From positions 1,231,501 through 1,295,500 of the forward strand of contig NZ_CP012401.1 of NCBI RefSeq assembly GCF_001305595.1: a stretch of DNA of 64,000 bases, read 5' to 3'. This DNA comes from Azospirillum thiophilum (GTDB lineage Bacteria > Pseudomonadota > Alphaproteobacteria > Azospirillales > Azospirillaceae). The notes under the pieces are model-generated. The model made no database searches and had not been told where the DNA came from. It saw only the letters and a list, made by a program, of their open reading frames with translations. Below, piece after piece: positions 26,726-35,863 of the stretch. The translations under genes were made by a program, and so were the position numbers. The stretch's first letter is position 1, and the number at the start of each line of letters is the position of its first letter.

Positions 26726-27571
26726 TCAACCCTCCAACCAGGCGGGGTCGCGGCTCAACACCGGCAGGTCGTCCGGCGGCTCGTCGATCCTGGGCAGGCT
26801 GGCCAGCAGGCCACGGGTATAGGGGTGCGTCGCCGCCTGCAGTTCCGACGCGCGGCAGCTTTCCACCACCCGGCCGGCATACATGATCAGGATGCGGTCG
26901 CAGAAGGAGGCGACGAGGTTCAGGTCGTGGCTGACGAAGATCATCCCCATCCCGCGTTGGGAACAGAGATCGTCCAGGATCGCCAGCACCTGCATCTGCA
27001 CGGTGACGTCGAGCGCCGAGGTCGGCTCGTCGGCGATCAGCAGGTCGGGGTCGGGGATCAGCATCATCGCGATCATGATGCGCTGGCCCATGCCGCCCGA
27101 CACCTCGTGCGGGTAGCGGTCATAGACCCGCTCGGGATCGCGGATGCGCACGGCGGCCAGCATCTCCAGCGCCCGTCGCTTCGCCTCCGCCGCACCCGCC
27201 TTGCTGTGGACGCGGTAGGCTTCGGCGATCTGGCTGCCGACGGTCATCACCGGGTTGAGCGAGTATTTCGGATCCTGCATCACCATGGCGATGCGCCGGC
27301 CGCGGATGCCGCGCAGCCGCTTCTCCGACGCCGCCAGCAGATCCTCGCCGCGGAAGGCCAGCCGGTCGGCGGTGACCCGGCCCGGGGGTGGCACGAGGCG
27401 CAGGATCGACCTGCCGGTCATCGACTTGCCGGAACCCGACTCGCCGACGATGCCCAGCTTCTCGCGTCCCAGCGTGAAGGAGACGCCACGCACCGCCTCG
27501 GCCATGCCGGTGCGGGTGGGGAAGGCGACCCGGAGGTTGGCGACCTCCAGCAGGGGGGTGTCGTCCGTCAT
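26726..27571 (-). CDS. Oligopeptide-type ABC transporter ATP-binding protein (DppD-like)
   Basis: This is the first ATPase of the importer, 281 residues long. It has Walker A GESGSGKSMTGRS, signature VSGGMGQRIMIAM, a Walker B LLIADEPTSALD, and a C-terminal extension typical of DppD/OppD (YTRGLLASLPRID). It pairs with the DppF-like subunit to power the permease. The start at 27571 lies 3 bases after the stop of the upstream permease gene, consistent with one message. The signature has GQ rather than the usual Q-R order, within the family range. Confidence 0.93.
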   Translation of the reverse strand: MTDDTPLLEVANLRVAFPTRTGMAEAVRGVSFTLGREKLGIVGESGSGKSMTGRSILRLVPPPGRVTADRLAFRGEDLLAASEKRLRGIRGRRIAMVMQDPKYSLNPVMTVGSQIAEAYRVHSKAGAAEAKRRALEMLAAVRIRDPERVYDRYPHEVSGGMGQRIMIAMMLIPDPDLLIADEPTSALDVTVQMQVLAILDDLCSQRGMGMIFVSHDLNLVASFCDRILIMYAGRVVESCRASELQAATHPYTRGLLASLPRIDEPPDDLPVLSRDPAWLEG

Positions 27572-27574
27572 GCC

Positions 27575-28495
27575 TCAGTCCCCCTTCGGGTCCAGCACGT
27601 CGCGCAGCCCGTCGCCCAGCAGGTTGAAGCCCAGGCTGACGATGAAGATGGCGAAACCGGGCATGGCGGCGACCCACCATTGCTCCAGCACATATTGCCG
27701 GCCGCTGGCGATCATCGCCCCCCATTCCGGCAGCGGCGGCTGGGCGCCGAGCCCGAGGAAGCCCAGCCCGGCGGCGGTCAGGATCACGCCCGCCATGTCC
27801 AGCGTCGTCCGTACGATCAGCGAGGCGACGCAGAGCGGCATGACATGGCCCAGGATGATGCGCAGGCTCGATGCGCCCTGCAGCCGGGCGGCGCTGATGA
27901 AGTCGGCGCGGCGCACGGTCAGCGTCTCCGCCCGCGCGATGCGGGCATAGGGCGGCCAGGAGGTGATGGCGATGGCGATCACCGCATTCTCGATGCCGGG
28001 GCCGAGCGCCGCGACGAAGGCCAGCGCCAGGATCAGCTTGGGGAATGCCAGTGCGATGTCGGTGATGCGCATCAGCACGCTGTCGACCCAGCCGCCGAAA
28101 TAGCCGGCGGCGGTGCCGATCACCAGTCCGGCCAGTGGTGCCGTCGCCGCTACCAGCGCCACGATCATCAGCGTCAGCCGTGCGCCATGGATCAGGCGGG
28201 ACAGGATGTCGCGCCCGAAGGAGTCGGTGCCCAGCCAGTGGGCGGCGTTGGGCGGTTGCAGCCGGTTGCCCAGATCCTGGGCATAGGGCTGATGTGGCGC
28301 CAGCACCGGGGCCAGCGCCGCCACCACGACCAGCGCCAGCACGATCAGCAGCCCGGCCACCGCCAGCCGGTTGCAGCGAAACGCGGTCCAGCCGGCCCAG
28401 GCGCGGCCCAGCCGGGCCTGCCCGCGCGACCGCGGCGTGTCGGTGGTCAGCCAGTCCCGCCAGCCGGGGGAGGAATGATCGGTGCGCAGGGTCAT
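27575..28495 (-). CDS. Oligopeptide-type ABC transporter permease (DppC-like)
   Basis: This 306-residue inner-membrane permease has an N-terminal segment before the core and five to six helices. It carries the EAA-type loop region (DFISAARLQGASSLRIILGHVMPLCVASLIVRTTLDMAGVIL) followed by GFLGLGAQPPLPEWGAM, the hallmark of DppC/OppC/NikC. Its start overlaps the upstream DppB-like stop by four bases (28492-28495), so the two are translationally coupled. The substrate is not deducible. Confidence 0.93.
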   Translation of the reverse strand: MTLRTDHSSPGWRDWLTTDTPRSRGQARLGRAWAGWTAFRCNRLAVAGLLIVLALVVVAALAPVLAPHQPYAQDLGNRLQPPNAAHWLGTDSFGRDILSRLIHGARLTLMIVALVAATAPLAGLVIGTAAGYFGGWVDSVLMRITDIALAFPKLILALAFVAALGPGIENAVIAIAITSWPPYARIARAETLTVRRADFISAARLQGASSLRIILGHVMPLCVASLIVRTTLDMAGVILTAAGLGFLGLGAQPPLPEWGAMIASGRQYVLEQWWVAAMPGFAIFIVSLGFNLLGDGLRDVLDPKGD

Positions 28496-29496
28496 CGGGC
28501 CCGGGGATCAAGAAGGCGGTAGAGCAGGTCGGACAGCAGGTTCAGCGCGATGAAGACCGCGCCGACCACCAGCGTCCCGCCCAGTACCGCGTTCATGTCG
28601 GCACTGAGCAGCGAATTGGTGATGTAGAGTCCCAGCCCCGGCCAGGCGAACACCGTCTCGGTCAGGACCGACCCTTCCAGCAGGCTGGCATAGGATAGGG
28701 CGATGACGGTGATCAGCGGCACGGCGATGTTGCCCAGCGCATGGCGCCAGACCACGCGAGCCTCCGACAGCCCCTTCACCCTTGCGGTGGTGATGTATTC
28801 CTGGCGCAGCTGGTCGAGCATGAAGCCGCGCGTCATCCGCGCGATGTAGGCGACGCTGTAGAGGCCCAGGATGGTGGACGGCAGCACCAGATGATGCACC
28901 GCGTTCCAGAAGATGTCAGCCTCGCCGGCCAGCAGGGCGTCCACCGTGACGATGCCGGTCACGGCGTCGACCATCCCCTCATGGAAGACGTCGACCCGGC
29001 CCGGACCCGGCACCCAGTCCAGCCGGGCATAGAACAGCAGCAGCGCCATCAGCCCGAGCCAGAAGATCGGCAGCGAATGGCCGATCAGGCCGAGGAGGCG
29101 GATGGCATGGTCGGGCCAGCGTCCGCGGTTGGTGGCGGCGAACACCCCCGCGGGGATGCCCAGCACCGCGCCGATGACCGCCGCGACGGTCGCCAGTTCC
29201 AGCGTCGCCGGGAAGACGCGCAGCACATCCTCCAGCACCGGGCGGGAGGTCAGCACCGAGGTGCCGAGGTCGCCCTGTGCCACGTCGCCGACATAGCGGA
29301 TGAACTGCTGCCACAGCGGCAGGTCGAGCCCGAGCTGGCTACGCATCTGCGCATAGCTTTCCGCGCTGGCGCGGTCGCCCAGCGCCGACAGCACCGGATC
29401 GATCGGCACCACGCGGCCGATCAGGAAGGTGACCAGCAGCAGGCCCAGCAGGGTGGCGGCGACTGTGACCAGCAAGGTCAGGCCGCGTTTCAGCAT
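28492..29496 (-). CDS. Oligopeptide-type ABC transporter permease (DppB-like)
   Basis: The first gene of the importer operon encodes a 334-residue permease with the N-terminal helix LLVTVAATLLGLLLVTFLIGRVVPIDP and the DppB signature region YITTARVKGLSEARVVWRHALGN. The ATG at 29496 is preferred over 29529 because it directly precedes the helix and has a GGAG upstream. No periplasmic binding protein gene is adjacent on either side, so substrate delivery must come from a gene elsewhere. A dispersed repeat lies upstream at 29601-29727. Confidence 0.92.
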   Translation of the reverse strand: MLKRGLTLLVTVAATLLGLLLVTFLIGRVVPIDPVLSALGDRASAESYAQMRSQLGLDLPLWQQFIRYVGDVAQGDLGTSVLTSRPVLEDVLRVFPATLELATVAAVIGAVLGIPAGVFAATNRGRWPDHAIRLLGLIGHSLPIFWLGLMALLLFYARLDWVPGPGRVDVFHEGMVDAVTGIVTVDALLAGEADIFWNAVHHLVLPSTILGLYSVAYIARMTRGFMLDQLRQEYITTARVKGLSEARVVWRHALGNIAVPLITVIALSYASLLEGSVLTETVFAWPGLGLYITNSLLSADMNAVLGGTLVVGAVFIALNLLSDLLYRLLDPRAR

Positions 29497-29600
29497 AGGC
29501 AAGAGGACTCCCTCGCGCTTGGACGCCAAAGGGAATCACAGTCGGGGCATTGTGCAAAGCCTGTCGAGGGCATAGGGGGATGGGAAGTGGATGCTGCGGT

Positions 29601-29727
29601 TGCCCCCTCCCTATCCCTCCCCCGCTTTGCGGGAGAGGGGATTGGACGTTTGTTGGCGTGACACTCTGTAAACAAACAACGGAGTTCCCTCTCCCACCGA
29701 AGGTGGGGGAGGGTTAGGGAGGGGGCA
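29601..29727. repeat. Dispersed palindromic repeat, family 2, copy A
   Basis: The outer arms (TGCCCCCTCCCTATCCCTCC at the left end, complement at the right end with one mismatch) pair over 23 bases. Inside are two small hairpins, CCCGC-TTT-GCGGG near 29621-29633 and CCCACC-GAA-GGTGGG near 29693-29707, giving a cloverleaf-like fold. Three more copies are at 56203-56316, 58252-58340 and 62694-62858. This copy sits between the dpp-like operon and trxB. Confidence 0.9.
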
Positions 29728-29753
29728 TCCGTTGCTTGGACTGAACCCTCAGT

Positions 29754-30758
29754 TCACCAGGTTCCGGCTGGGCTCGGGTCGCCGTGGGCGCCGGCCGCCG
29801 GCTCGTGGTGGGCGAGCCAGCGTTCCGCCTCCAGCGCGGCCATGCAGCCCATGCCGGCGGCGGTGACCGCCTGACGATAGACCTTGTCCTTCACGTCGCC
29901 GGCGGCGAAGACGCCGGGGATGTCGGTGGCGGTCGAATCGGGGATGGTGACGATGTAGCCCGACTCGTCCATCTTCACCTTGCCCTTGAAGATGCCGGTC
30001 GCCGGCTCGTGGCCGATGGCGACGAAGACGCCGGCCACCGGGATCACGCGCTCCTCGCCCGACTTGACGTTCCTGATCCGCACGCCGGTGACGGCGCGCG
30101 GGTTGCCCATCGTGCCGTCGCCCTCGCCGACGATCTCCTCGACCGTGCTGTCCCACACCACCTCGATCTTCGGGTGGCGGAACAGGCGGTCCTGCATGAT
30201 GCGTTCAGCGCGGAAGCTGTCGCGGCGGTGGATGACCGTCACCTTGGTGGCGTGGTTGGTCAGGTACAGCGCCTCCTCGACCGCGGAGTTGCCGCCGCCG
30301 ATGACCGCGATCTCCTTGCCGCGGAAGAAGAAGCCGTCGCAGGTGGCGCAGGCCGACACGCCGAAGCCGCGATAGATTTCTTCGGTCGAGATGCCGAGCC
30401 AGCGGGCCTGGGCGCCGGTGGCGATGATGACGCTGTCGGCGGTGTAGGTGTCGCCGCTGTCGCCCTTGCAGACGAAGGGGCGCCGGGTGAAGTCGACGTC
30501 GGTGATCAGGTCGAACACCATCTTCGTGCCGACATGCTCGGCCTGCTTCTGCATCTGCTCCATCAGCCAGGGGCCCTGGATCGGATCGGCGAAGCCGGGG
30601 AAGTTCTCCACATCGGTGGTGATCATCAGCTGGCCGCCCGGCTGCATGCCCTGGACCATCAGCGGTTCCAGGTTGGCGCGCGCTGCATAGATGGCGGCGG
30701 TGTAGCCGGCCGGGCCGGCGCCGATGATGAGGACCTTGGTGTGGTGCGTGGTGGCCAT
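29754..30758 (-). CDS. trxB: Thioredoxin reductase
   Basis: TrxB transfers electrons from NADPH through FAD to thioredoxin. The 334-residue flavoprotein has the FAD motif GAGPAGYTAAIYAAR near residues 13-27, the redox pair C137-A-T-C140-D, and a second dinucleotide site GGGNSAVEEALYL near 157-169. The C-terminal FAD motif GVFAAGDVKDK is also present. About 15 extra residues (AAGAHGDPSPAGTW) extend the usual C-terminus. It is cytosolic and monocistronic here, and ends 26 bases from repeat copy A. Confidence 0.96.
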   Translation of the reverse strand: MATTHHTKVLIIGAGPAGYTAAIYAARANLEPLMVQGMQPGGQLMITTDVENFPGFADPIQGPWLMEQMQKQAEHVGTKMVFDLITDVDFTRRPFVCKGDSGDTYTADSVIIATGAQARWLGISTEEIYRGFGVSACATCDGFFFRGKEIAVIGGGNSAVEEALYLTNHATKVTVIHRRDSFRAERIMQDRLFRHPKIEVVWDSTVEEIVGEGDGTMGNPRAVTGVRIRNVKSGEERVIPVAGVFVAIGHEPATGIFKGKVKMDESGYIVTIPDSTATDIPGVFAAGDVKDKVYRQAVTAAGMGCMAALEAERWLAHHEPAAGAHGDPSPAGTW

Positions 30759-30809
30759 GGGTGTGATCCCGCAGTGTATCGGCAGAAGGGGGACGCGATT
30801 TGAAGGCTT

Positions 30810-32840
30810 CTAGAAACCGAACATATGGTCGAGGCTGAAGGCGCTGTCACCCGCAAGGCAGCCATGGTAGCCGAACAGGCGGCAGGTCGTATCGCGGACC
30901 AGCACATAGGCGTGATCGCCCGCCGCCATGCGTTCCGCCTCCGAAAACATCTCGTGAAGGCGCCAGAAGCGTGAACCGCCGCGGGGGATCGCCAGCCGCT
31001 TGCGCGCCAGTTCGACACCGTCGCGGCGCACCAGGACGAGGCTGGTGTCGGAGGTGGCATGCCACGGCGTCGAGGCTGGGTAGACGAGATGGCAGAGCGT
31101 GTCCCACGGGGCGGTACCCAGCCGCAGGAACAGCCGGGTCGACAGGCCGGGTGGGTGGCCATGGTAGCTCTGCGGTTCGTTGCGATAGACCATTGCCATG
31201 TTGAACATGTGGCTGCCGAAGCTGGTCTCGGCCACATGGCCGGTCTTTACGTCCTCGTAACGGACCAGGGCGTGCAGCCAGCCGTCGGCAATCGTTCCGG
31301 CTTCGAAATCATAGACAAGTTCGACATGGCCCCAGCCGTCGGCAACCGTCTTGTCGGCGACCAGACCGGTGACGTCCAGGGCCACACTGTCGGAACGCTT
31401 GAGGTTGCCGAAGCGGTGTTCAGCCACCGCCGCGCCGTTGCGGTCGTAGACGACGGCCTTCACCGGCAAGTCGGTCTGCGCCGTGCTCATCGGTGTCGGC
31501 AGCAGTGTGGTGCGCCAGCGCTTCATGGGCAGCAGCGGCGCCGGCAGGATAAAGCCCTTGCCGACCATGCCCTTGTCGACGGCCCCGCCGGTCAGCAGCG
31601 GCAGCCTGGGATCCGGCTTCAGGTCGGTGCGCTCGACATTGGCATGGGCCATGCGGCGCCTGCCGTCGGCGGCGACGATCTCATAGCGTGGACGGACGAA
31701 ATGCTTGCCGGCCTGAACCTCGAACTGCTGCGGCCAGCGCGCTTCGGGAAACAGGCTGGCGATGTCGAGTTCGAGGGTGGCGAATGCCGGAACAGGGTGG
31801 GCGAGCGTCCGGATTTCCGGCGATCCCATCAGGTTCAGCCCGACCGCCCCGGCCGGGATCGGGGTCGGATGGCTGTTCTGGATCCACAGGGACACCCGCT
31901 CGCCCTCGCGCGGGGCGGGCAGGCCGGCATAGAGGTCGGCCGGCCAGGCATTGGCGTCGTGGGTGCAGGACAGCACCGTGTCGTCGTCGCCATAGGTGTC
32001 GAGCGCGTATTTCACCACGTCGTGGCCGGCAGCGCCGATAATGTGCAGGAACAGCGAGCCGCAGAAGGGGGCGAGGCCGAAGCGCTCGCGCACCTGCCGG
32101 CTGTCGATCACCACGGTGCCGTCCGTCGGCGGCATCGGCTCCGTCCAATCGGCGATCGGACGGCCCTCGCCGTCGAACAGGCAGGCCCAGAGCCGGGTGC
32201 CCTTGGCACCGTAGCGCGGCCAGTAGTTGGCCGACACCACGCGGGTGTGGTGGCCGTCGCCGTCGCGGAACCAGGCGAAGTTGGTCGCCCAGTTGAATTT
32301 CGACAGGTAATGGCCGGGATCGTTCAACATGTCTTCCGGCACGCGCATGGCGTCCAGCGAGACGACGCCGGCTTGCTTCGGGATCAGGTGGGCGATGTGT
32401 CCTTCCAAGCGCTGCGAATCGAAGGCGACGACGAAGACGGTGCGGGCGCCGCTCGATGGCAGGTCGGTCACCGGGCGGGCGGCATGGCCGAAGACCTCCT
32501 TGCCGACCTGCTCCACGTCCTGGACGTAGATGCCGCAGACCGGGATCGCCGACAGATCGTAGAACTCGGCCAACCCCGACAACAGGCCAAGCGGGTCATA
32601 GACGGCCACCGGTCCGAAGGATGCCAGCCGGGCGATCAGGATCGCGGCCTTGGGGGCCGCCAGCGGGTGCCCCGCCGCCTTGAAGAAGCTGGAGCCGCCG
32701 GTGACGTTGGAAAATGTCTCGATCCGAAGGGGCATCTGGGCACACACGCGCGAAAGCAAATCCAGGGCGTCGGTTATAGCCCCTTCGGCCACGCGGGCGA
32801 CAGTGATTTGCGGAAGCCGTGCCGGTGTCCGCACCGCCAT
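30810..32840 (-). CDS. Large conserved-looking protein of unknown function
   Basis: I do not recognise this 676-residue protein. It has no signal peptide or membrane helix. The first 170 residues look like an alternating alpha/beta fold (APKAAILIARLASFGPVAVYDPLG, FYDLSAIPVCGIYVQDVEQVG). The remainder is beta-rich with many aromatic residues and several GDD, HDV and WHATSD-type motifs. Normal codon use over 2 kb and a complete frame support a real gene. The frame opens with TTG at 32867, and the ATG at 32840 is taken as start. It is divergent from the PadR gene and its upstream region contains the PadR-type operator at 32898-32932, so it may be regulated by it. Confidence 0.75.
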   Translation of the reverse strand: MAVRTPARLPQITVARVAEGAITDALDLLSRVCAQMPLRIETFSNVTGGSSFFKAAGHPLAAPKAAILIARLASFGPVAVYDPLGLLSGLAEFYDLSAIPVCGIYVQDVEQVGKEVFGHAARPVTDLPSSGARTVFVVAFDSQRLEGHIAHLIPKQAGVVSLDAMRVPEDMLNDPGHYLSKFNWATNFAWFRDGDGHHTRVVSANYWPRYGAKGTRLWACLFDGEGRPIADWTEPMPPTDGTVVIDSRQVRERFGLAPFCGSLFLHIIGAAGHDVVKYALDTYGDDDTVLSCTHDANAWPADLYAGLPAPREGERVSLWIQNSHPTPIPAGAVGLNLMGSPEIRTLAHPVPAFATLELDIASLFPEARWPQQFEVQAGKHFVRPRYEIVAADGRRRMAHANVERTDLKPDPRLPLLTGGAVDKGMVGKGFILPAPLLPMKRWRTTLLPTPMSTAQTDLPVKAVVYDRNGAAVAEHRFGNLKRSDSVALDVTGLVADKTVADGWGHVELVYDFEAGTIADGWLHALVRYEDVKTGHVAETSFGSHMFNMAMVYRNEPQSYHGHPPGLSTRLFLRLGTAPWDTLCHLVYPASTPWHATSDTSLVLVRRDGVELARKRLAIPRGGSRFWRLHEMFSEAERMAAGDHAYVLVRDTTCRLFGYHGCLAGDSAFSLDHMFGF

Positions 32841-32897
32841 GCGGTCCGTCCGCCGCCGCTCCACCAATCGGACGGCTTCCCTCTTGTCAAAGAGCGA

Positions 32898-32932
32898 GTT
32901 TCGATATATCTAAGTTTTCGTTATATCGAAAC
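32898..32932. promoter_or_regulatory. AT-rich inverted repeat, probable PadR-family operator
   Basis: GTTTCGATATA at 32898-32908 and its exact complement at 32922-32932 form an 11-base inverted repeat around a 13-base spacer. The right arm ends 19 bases before the PadR gene ATG at 32952, and the site lies in the shared promoter region with the unknown gene ending at 32840. This is where an autoregulating YqjI-type repressor would bind. A 14-mer just upstream (CAAAGAGCGAGTTT) recurs near 14436. Confidence 0.7.
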
Positions 32933-32951
32933 TGCATCGAGAGAGGGTTTT

Positions 32952-33563
32952 ATGTTTCGGCATCTGTTTCACAACCACGGCCGTCGCTTCTCGCGTCCGG
33001 ATTTCGACGACGAGACTCCTGAGGGGCGCGGCCGTCATGGCCGCCACGGTCATCGCGGCGGCTGGGAAGGCTGGGGTGGCCATGGCAAGGGGGGGCGTGG
33101 TGAGCGTCGCGTCTTCGACCATGGCGATTTGCGGCTCGTCCTGCTGTGGCTGGTCGCGGAAAAGCCGCGCTCCGGCTATGACCTGATCAAGACGATCGAG
33201 GAGATGGTCGGCGGCGCCTACAGCCCCAGCCCCGGCGTCGTCTACCCCACCCTGACGCTGCTGGAGGAGCAGGGGCACATCCGCGTCGGCTCCACCGAGG
33301 GCAACAAGAAGCTCTATGAAATCATGCCGGAGGGCGAGGCCGCGCTGAAGGCGGCGGAGCCGATGGTTGCGGCGGTCCGCGAGCGCATCGCCCATGCCCA
33401 CGCCCGCCAGAAGCGCGAATCGTCGCCGCAGATCGTCCGCGCCATCGAGAATTTCAAGCTGGCCCTGCGGCTGCGGCTGTCGCGCGGCGACCTGACGCCC
33501 GCACAGACCCAGGCCATCGCCGACGCCATCGACGATGCCGCCCGCGCCGTCGAACGCATCTGA
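32952..33563 (+). CDS. PadR-family regulator, YqjI-like (His-rich N-terminus)
   Basis: The 203-residue protein has a histidine/glycine-rich N-terminal extension (residues 1-50, many HGR, HGH and GGHGKGG units). A PadR winged helix follows (about 55-125, LRLVLLWLVAEKPRSGYDLIKTIEEMVGGAYSPSPGVVYPTLTLLEEQG), then a helical C-terminal dimer region. E. coli YqjI has a similar His-rich segment and is a nickel-responsive repressor of an iron reductase gene. The same metal-sensing role is inferred. The gene is followed 21 bases later by a DUF2218 gene, a common partner, and preceded by a probable operator. Confidence 0.85.
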   Translation: MFRHLFHNHGRRFSRPDFDDETPEGRGRHGRHGHRGGWEGWGGHGKGGRGERRVFDHGDLRLVLLWLVAEKPRSGYDLIKTIEEMVGGAYSPSPGVVYPTLTLLEEQGHIRVGSTEGNKKLYEIMPEGEAALKAAEPMVAAVRERIAHAHARQKRESSPQIVRAIENFKLALRLRLSRGDLTPAQTQAIADAIDDAARAVERI

Positions 33564-33584
33564 CCATATTGAGGAGACAACGAT

Positions 33585-33878
33585 ATGACCGCATCGACCG
33601 CACGCGTCGCCACCGCCAACGGGCGTCGCTACATGATCCAGCTGTGCAAGCATTGGGCGCACAAGTTTGAAGTCGTCCATGACGAGAACCAGGGGCTCGT
33701 TCCCTTTGCTCCGGACTGCCGCTGCCGGATGGCGGCCGATGCCGAGGGGGTGACCCTGACCGTCGAGGTGGAGGATGCCGGGCAGTTGGAGCGCATGCAG
33801 CAAGTGGTGATCGACCACTTGAAGCGCTTCGCCTTCCGCGAGGATCTGGGGGAGGTGGTGTGGACGCCGGTGCCGTGA
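33585..33878 (+). CDS. DUF2218-family protein
   Basis: The 97-residue protein has the family pattern: ...VATANGRRYMIQLCKHWAHKFEV, then RCRMAADAEGVTLTVEVEDAGQLERMQQVVIDHLKRFAFRE. DUF2218 proteins frequently neighbour siderophore-interacting proteins or PadR regulators and are thought to act in iron or metal handling. Their biochemical role is not established. It is probably cotranscribed with the YqjI-like PadR gene. H and C residues in LCKHWAHKF could be metal ligands, but this is inference. Confidence 0.85.
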   Translation: MTASTARVATANGRRYMIQLCKHWAHKFEVVHDENQGLVPFAPDCRCRMAADAEGVTLTVEVEDAGQLERMQQVVIDHLKRFAFREDLGEVVWTPVP

Positions 33879-34122
33879 TGGCGGCCGGCGCGGCCGCGGT
33901 GCGTTTGTTTTCCCGAGTCTGCCTGCGACAAATCCTGTTGTGAATTCCCGCAGTAAAGGTGTAAAAACATCTTAACCAACAGGTGGAACTGGGGGAGATG
34001 ATGGCGTTTCCACCGGCGGACCGGCTCGGACCGGCCGACGCCTGGACGTTCCGTCCGAACGTCCGGGACCGACACCTGGGGGGCCAGAACACGCACAGTC
34101 AGAACACCGGGAGTCGCTCGTG

Positions 34123-34578
34123 ATGCTCCGCATCTCCAAGAAGCTGATGTTCGCCATCGAGGCGGTCCTCGACATCGCCTACAACGCGGGCACCGAGCCG
34201 GTGCAATCCGGAGAGATCACCCGGCGCCAGGGCATCCCGAAGCGCTACCTGGAACAGGTGTTGCAACAACTGGTCCGCGACGGCGTGCTGGCCGGGGTGA
34301 GGGGGCCGCGCGGCGGCTATCGGCTGGCGCGCGAACGGCGGCGGATCACTCTGGGCGAGATCGTGAAGGTCGTCCGTTCGATGGAGACCGCCACGGATCC
34401 GATCGAAGAGCCGGCGGGATCCATCCTCGGCCATCAGGTGGTGCGCCCGCTGTGGGGCGAATTGCAGGAGGAGTGCATGGCCAAGCTCGATACCATCACC
34501 ATCGAGGATCTGTGCATGCGTGCCCGCCGCGCCGGGGTGGAGAGCGAGACCGAGGACCGGATCGATTTCACCATCTGA
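34123..34578 (+). CDS. Rrf2-family regulator next to cysK
   Basis: The 151-residue protein begins MLRISKKLMFAIEAVLDIAYNAG and has an Rrf2 winged helix (about 5-80) with the GIPKRYLEQVLQQLVRDGVLAGVRGPRGGYRLAR motif. It has only two cysteines (118, 131) and lacks the IscR-type C92/C98/C104 set, so an iron-sulfur cluster is unlikely. It resembles the CymR-like branch that controls cysteine metabolism, which fits the cysK gene 146 bases downstream. A GTG at 34120 directly precedes the ATG, and the ATG is preferred. Confidence 0.85.
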   Translation: MLRISKKLMFAIEAVLDIAYNAGTEPVQSGEITRRQGIPKRYLEQVLQQLVRDGVLAGVRGPRGGYRLARERRRITLGEIVKVVRSMETATDPIEEPAGSILGHQVVRPLWGELQEECMAKLDTITIEDLCMRARRAGVESETEDRIDFTI

Positions 34579-34644
34579 TGCCGACCGGACGGCACGAGAC
34601 CGCCGGTGGGGTCGTTCGGATGACCCGGCGTCCCCACTTCCCGT

Positions 34645-34683
34645 TTGACAGGCTCCCCGAGCTGGATAAAGCTCGGCTCGGGG
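34645..34683 (+). promoter_or_regulatory. Putative cysK promoter with hairpin
   Basis: TTGACA at 34645-34650 is followed 16 bases later by a weak -10 TAAAGC (34667-34672). The arms CCCCGAGC at 34655-34662 and GCTCGGGG at 34676-34683 form an 8-base inverted repeat that overlaps the promoter. A regulator or attenuating structure is possible. cysK starts 40 bases downstream of the hairpin. Confidence 0.4.
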
Positions 34684-34723
34684 TGTTGAACTCACGCATA
34701 ACACAAATCTTAGAGGTGGAATC

Positions 34724-35683
<960 letters not shown>

Positions 35684-35709
35684 CGGTGCCGGAGTAACGG
35701 CTTGGCACC

Positions 35710-35741
35710 GGGGGCGTCTTCCCGATCGGGCGGGCGCCCCC
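35710..35741 (+). terminator. GC-rich hairpin after cysK
   Basis: GGGGGCG at 35710-35716 pairs with CGCCCCC at 35735-35741, with an inner CCCGATCGGG palindrome in the loop. There is no good T-run afterwards, so it is a probable but weak terminator. Confidence 0.5.
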
Positions 35742-35863
35742 CCGTCTTCCGCATCCTTCCCGCGAAATTCCATCCCGAAATTTGACCGAATTCCTCTTTT
35801 CCGCTACTCTTTCCGCGTGACCATCGCGCCGTTTTTGTCCGCGCCGAAGGGGGAGTGACCGCC

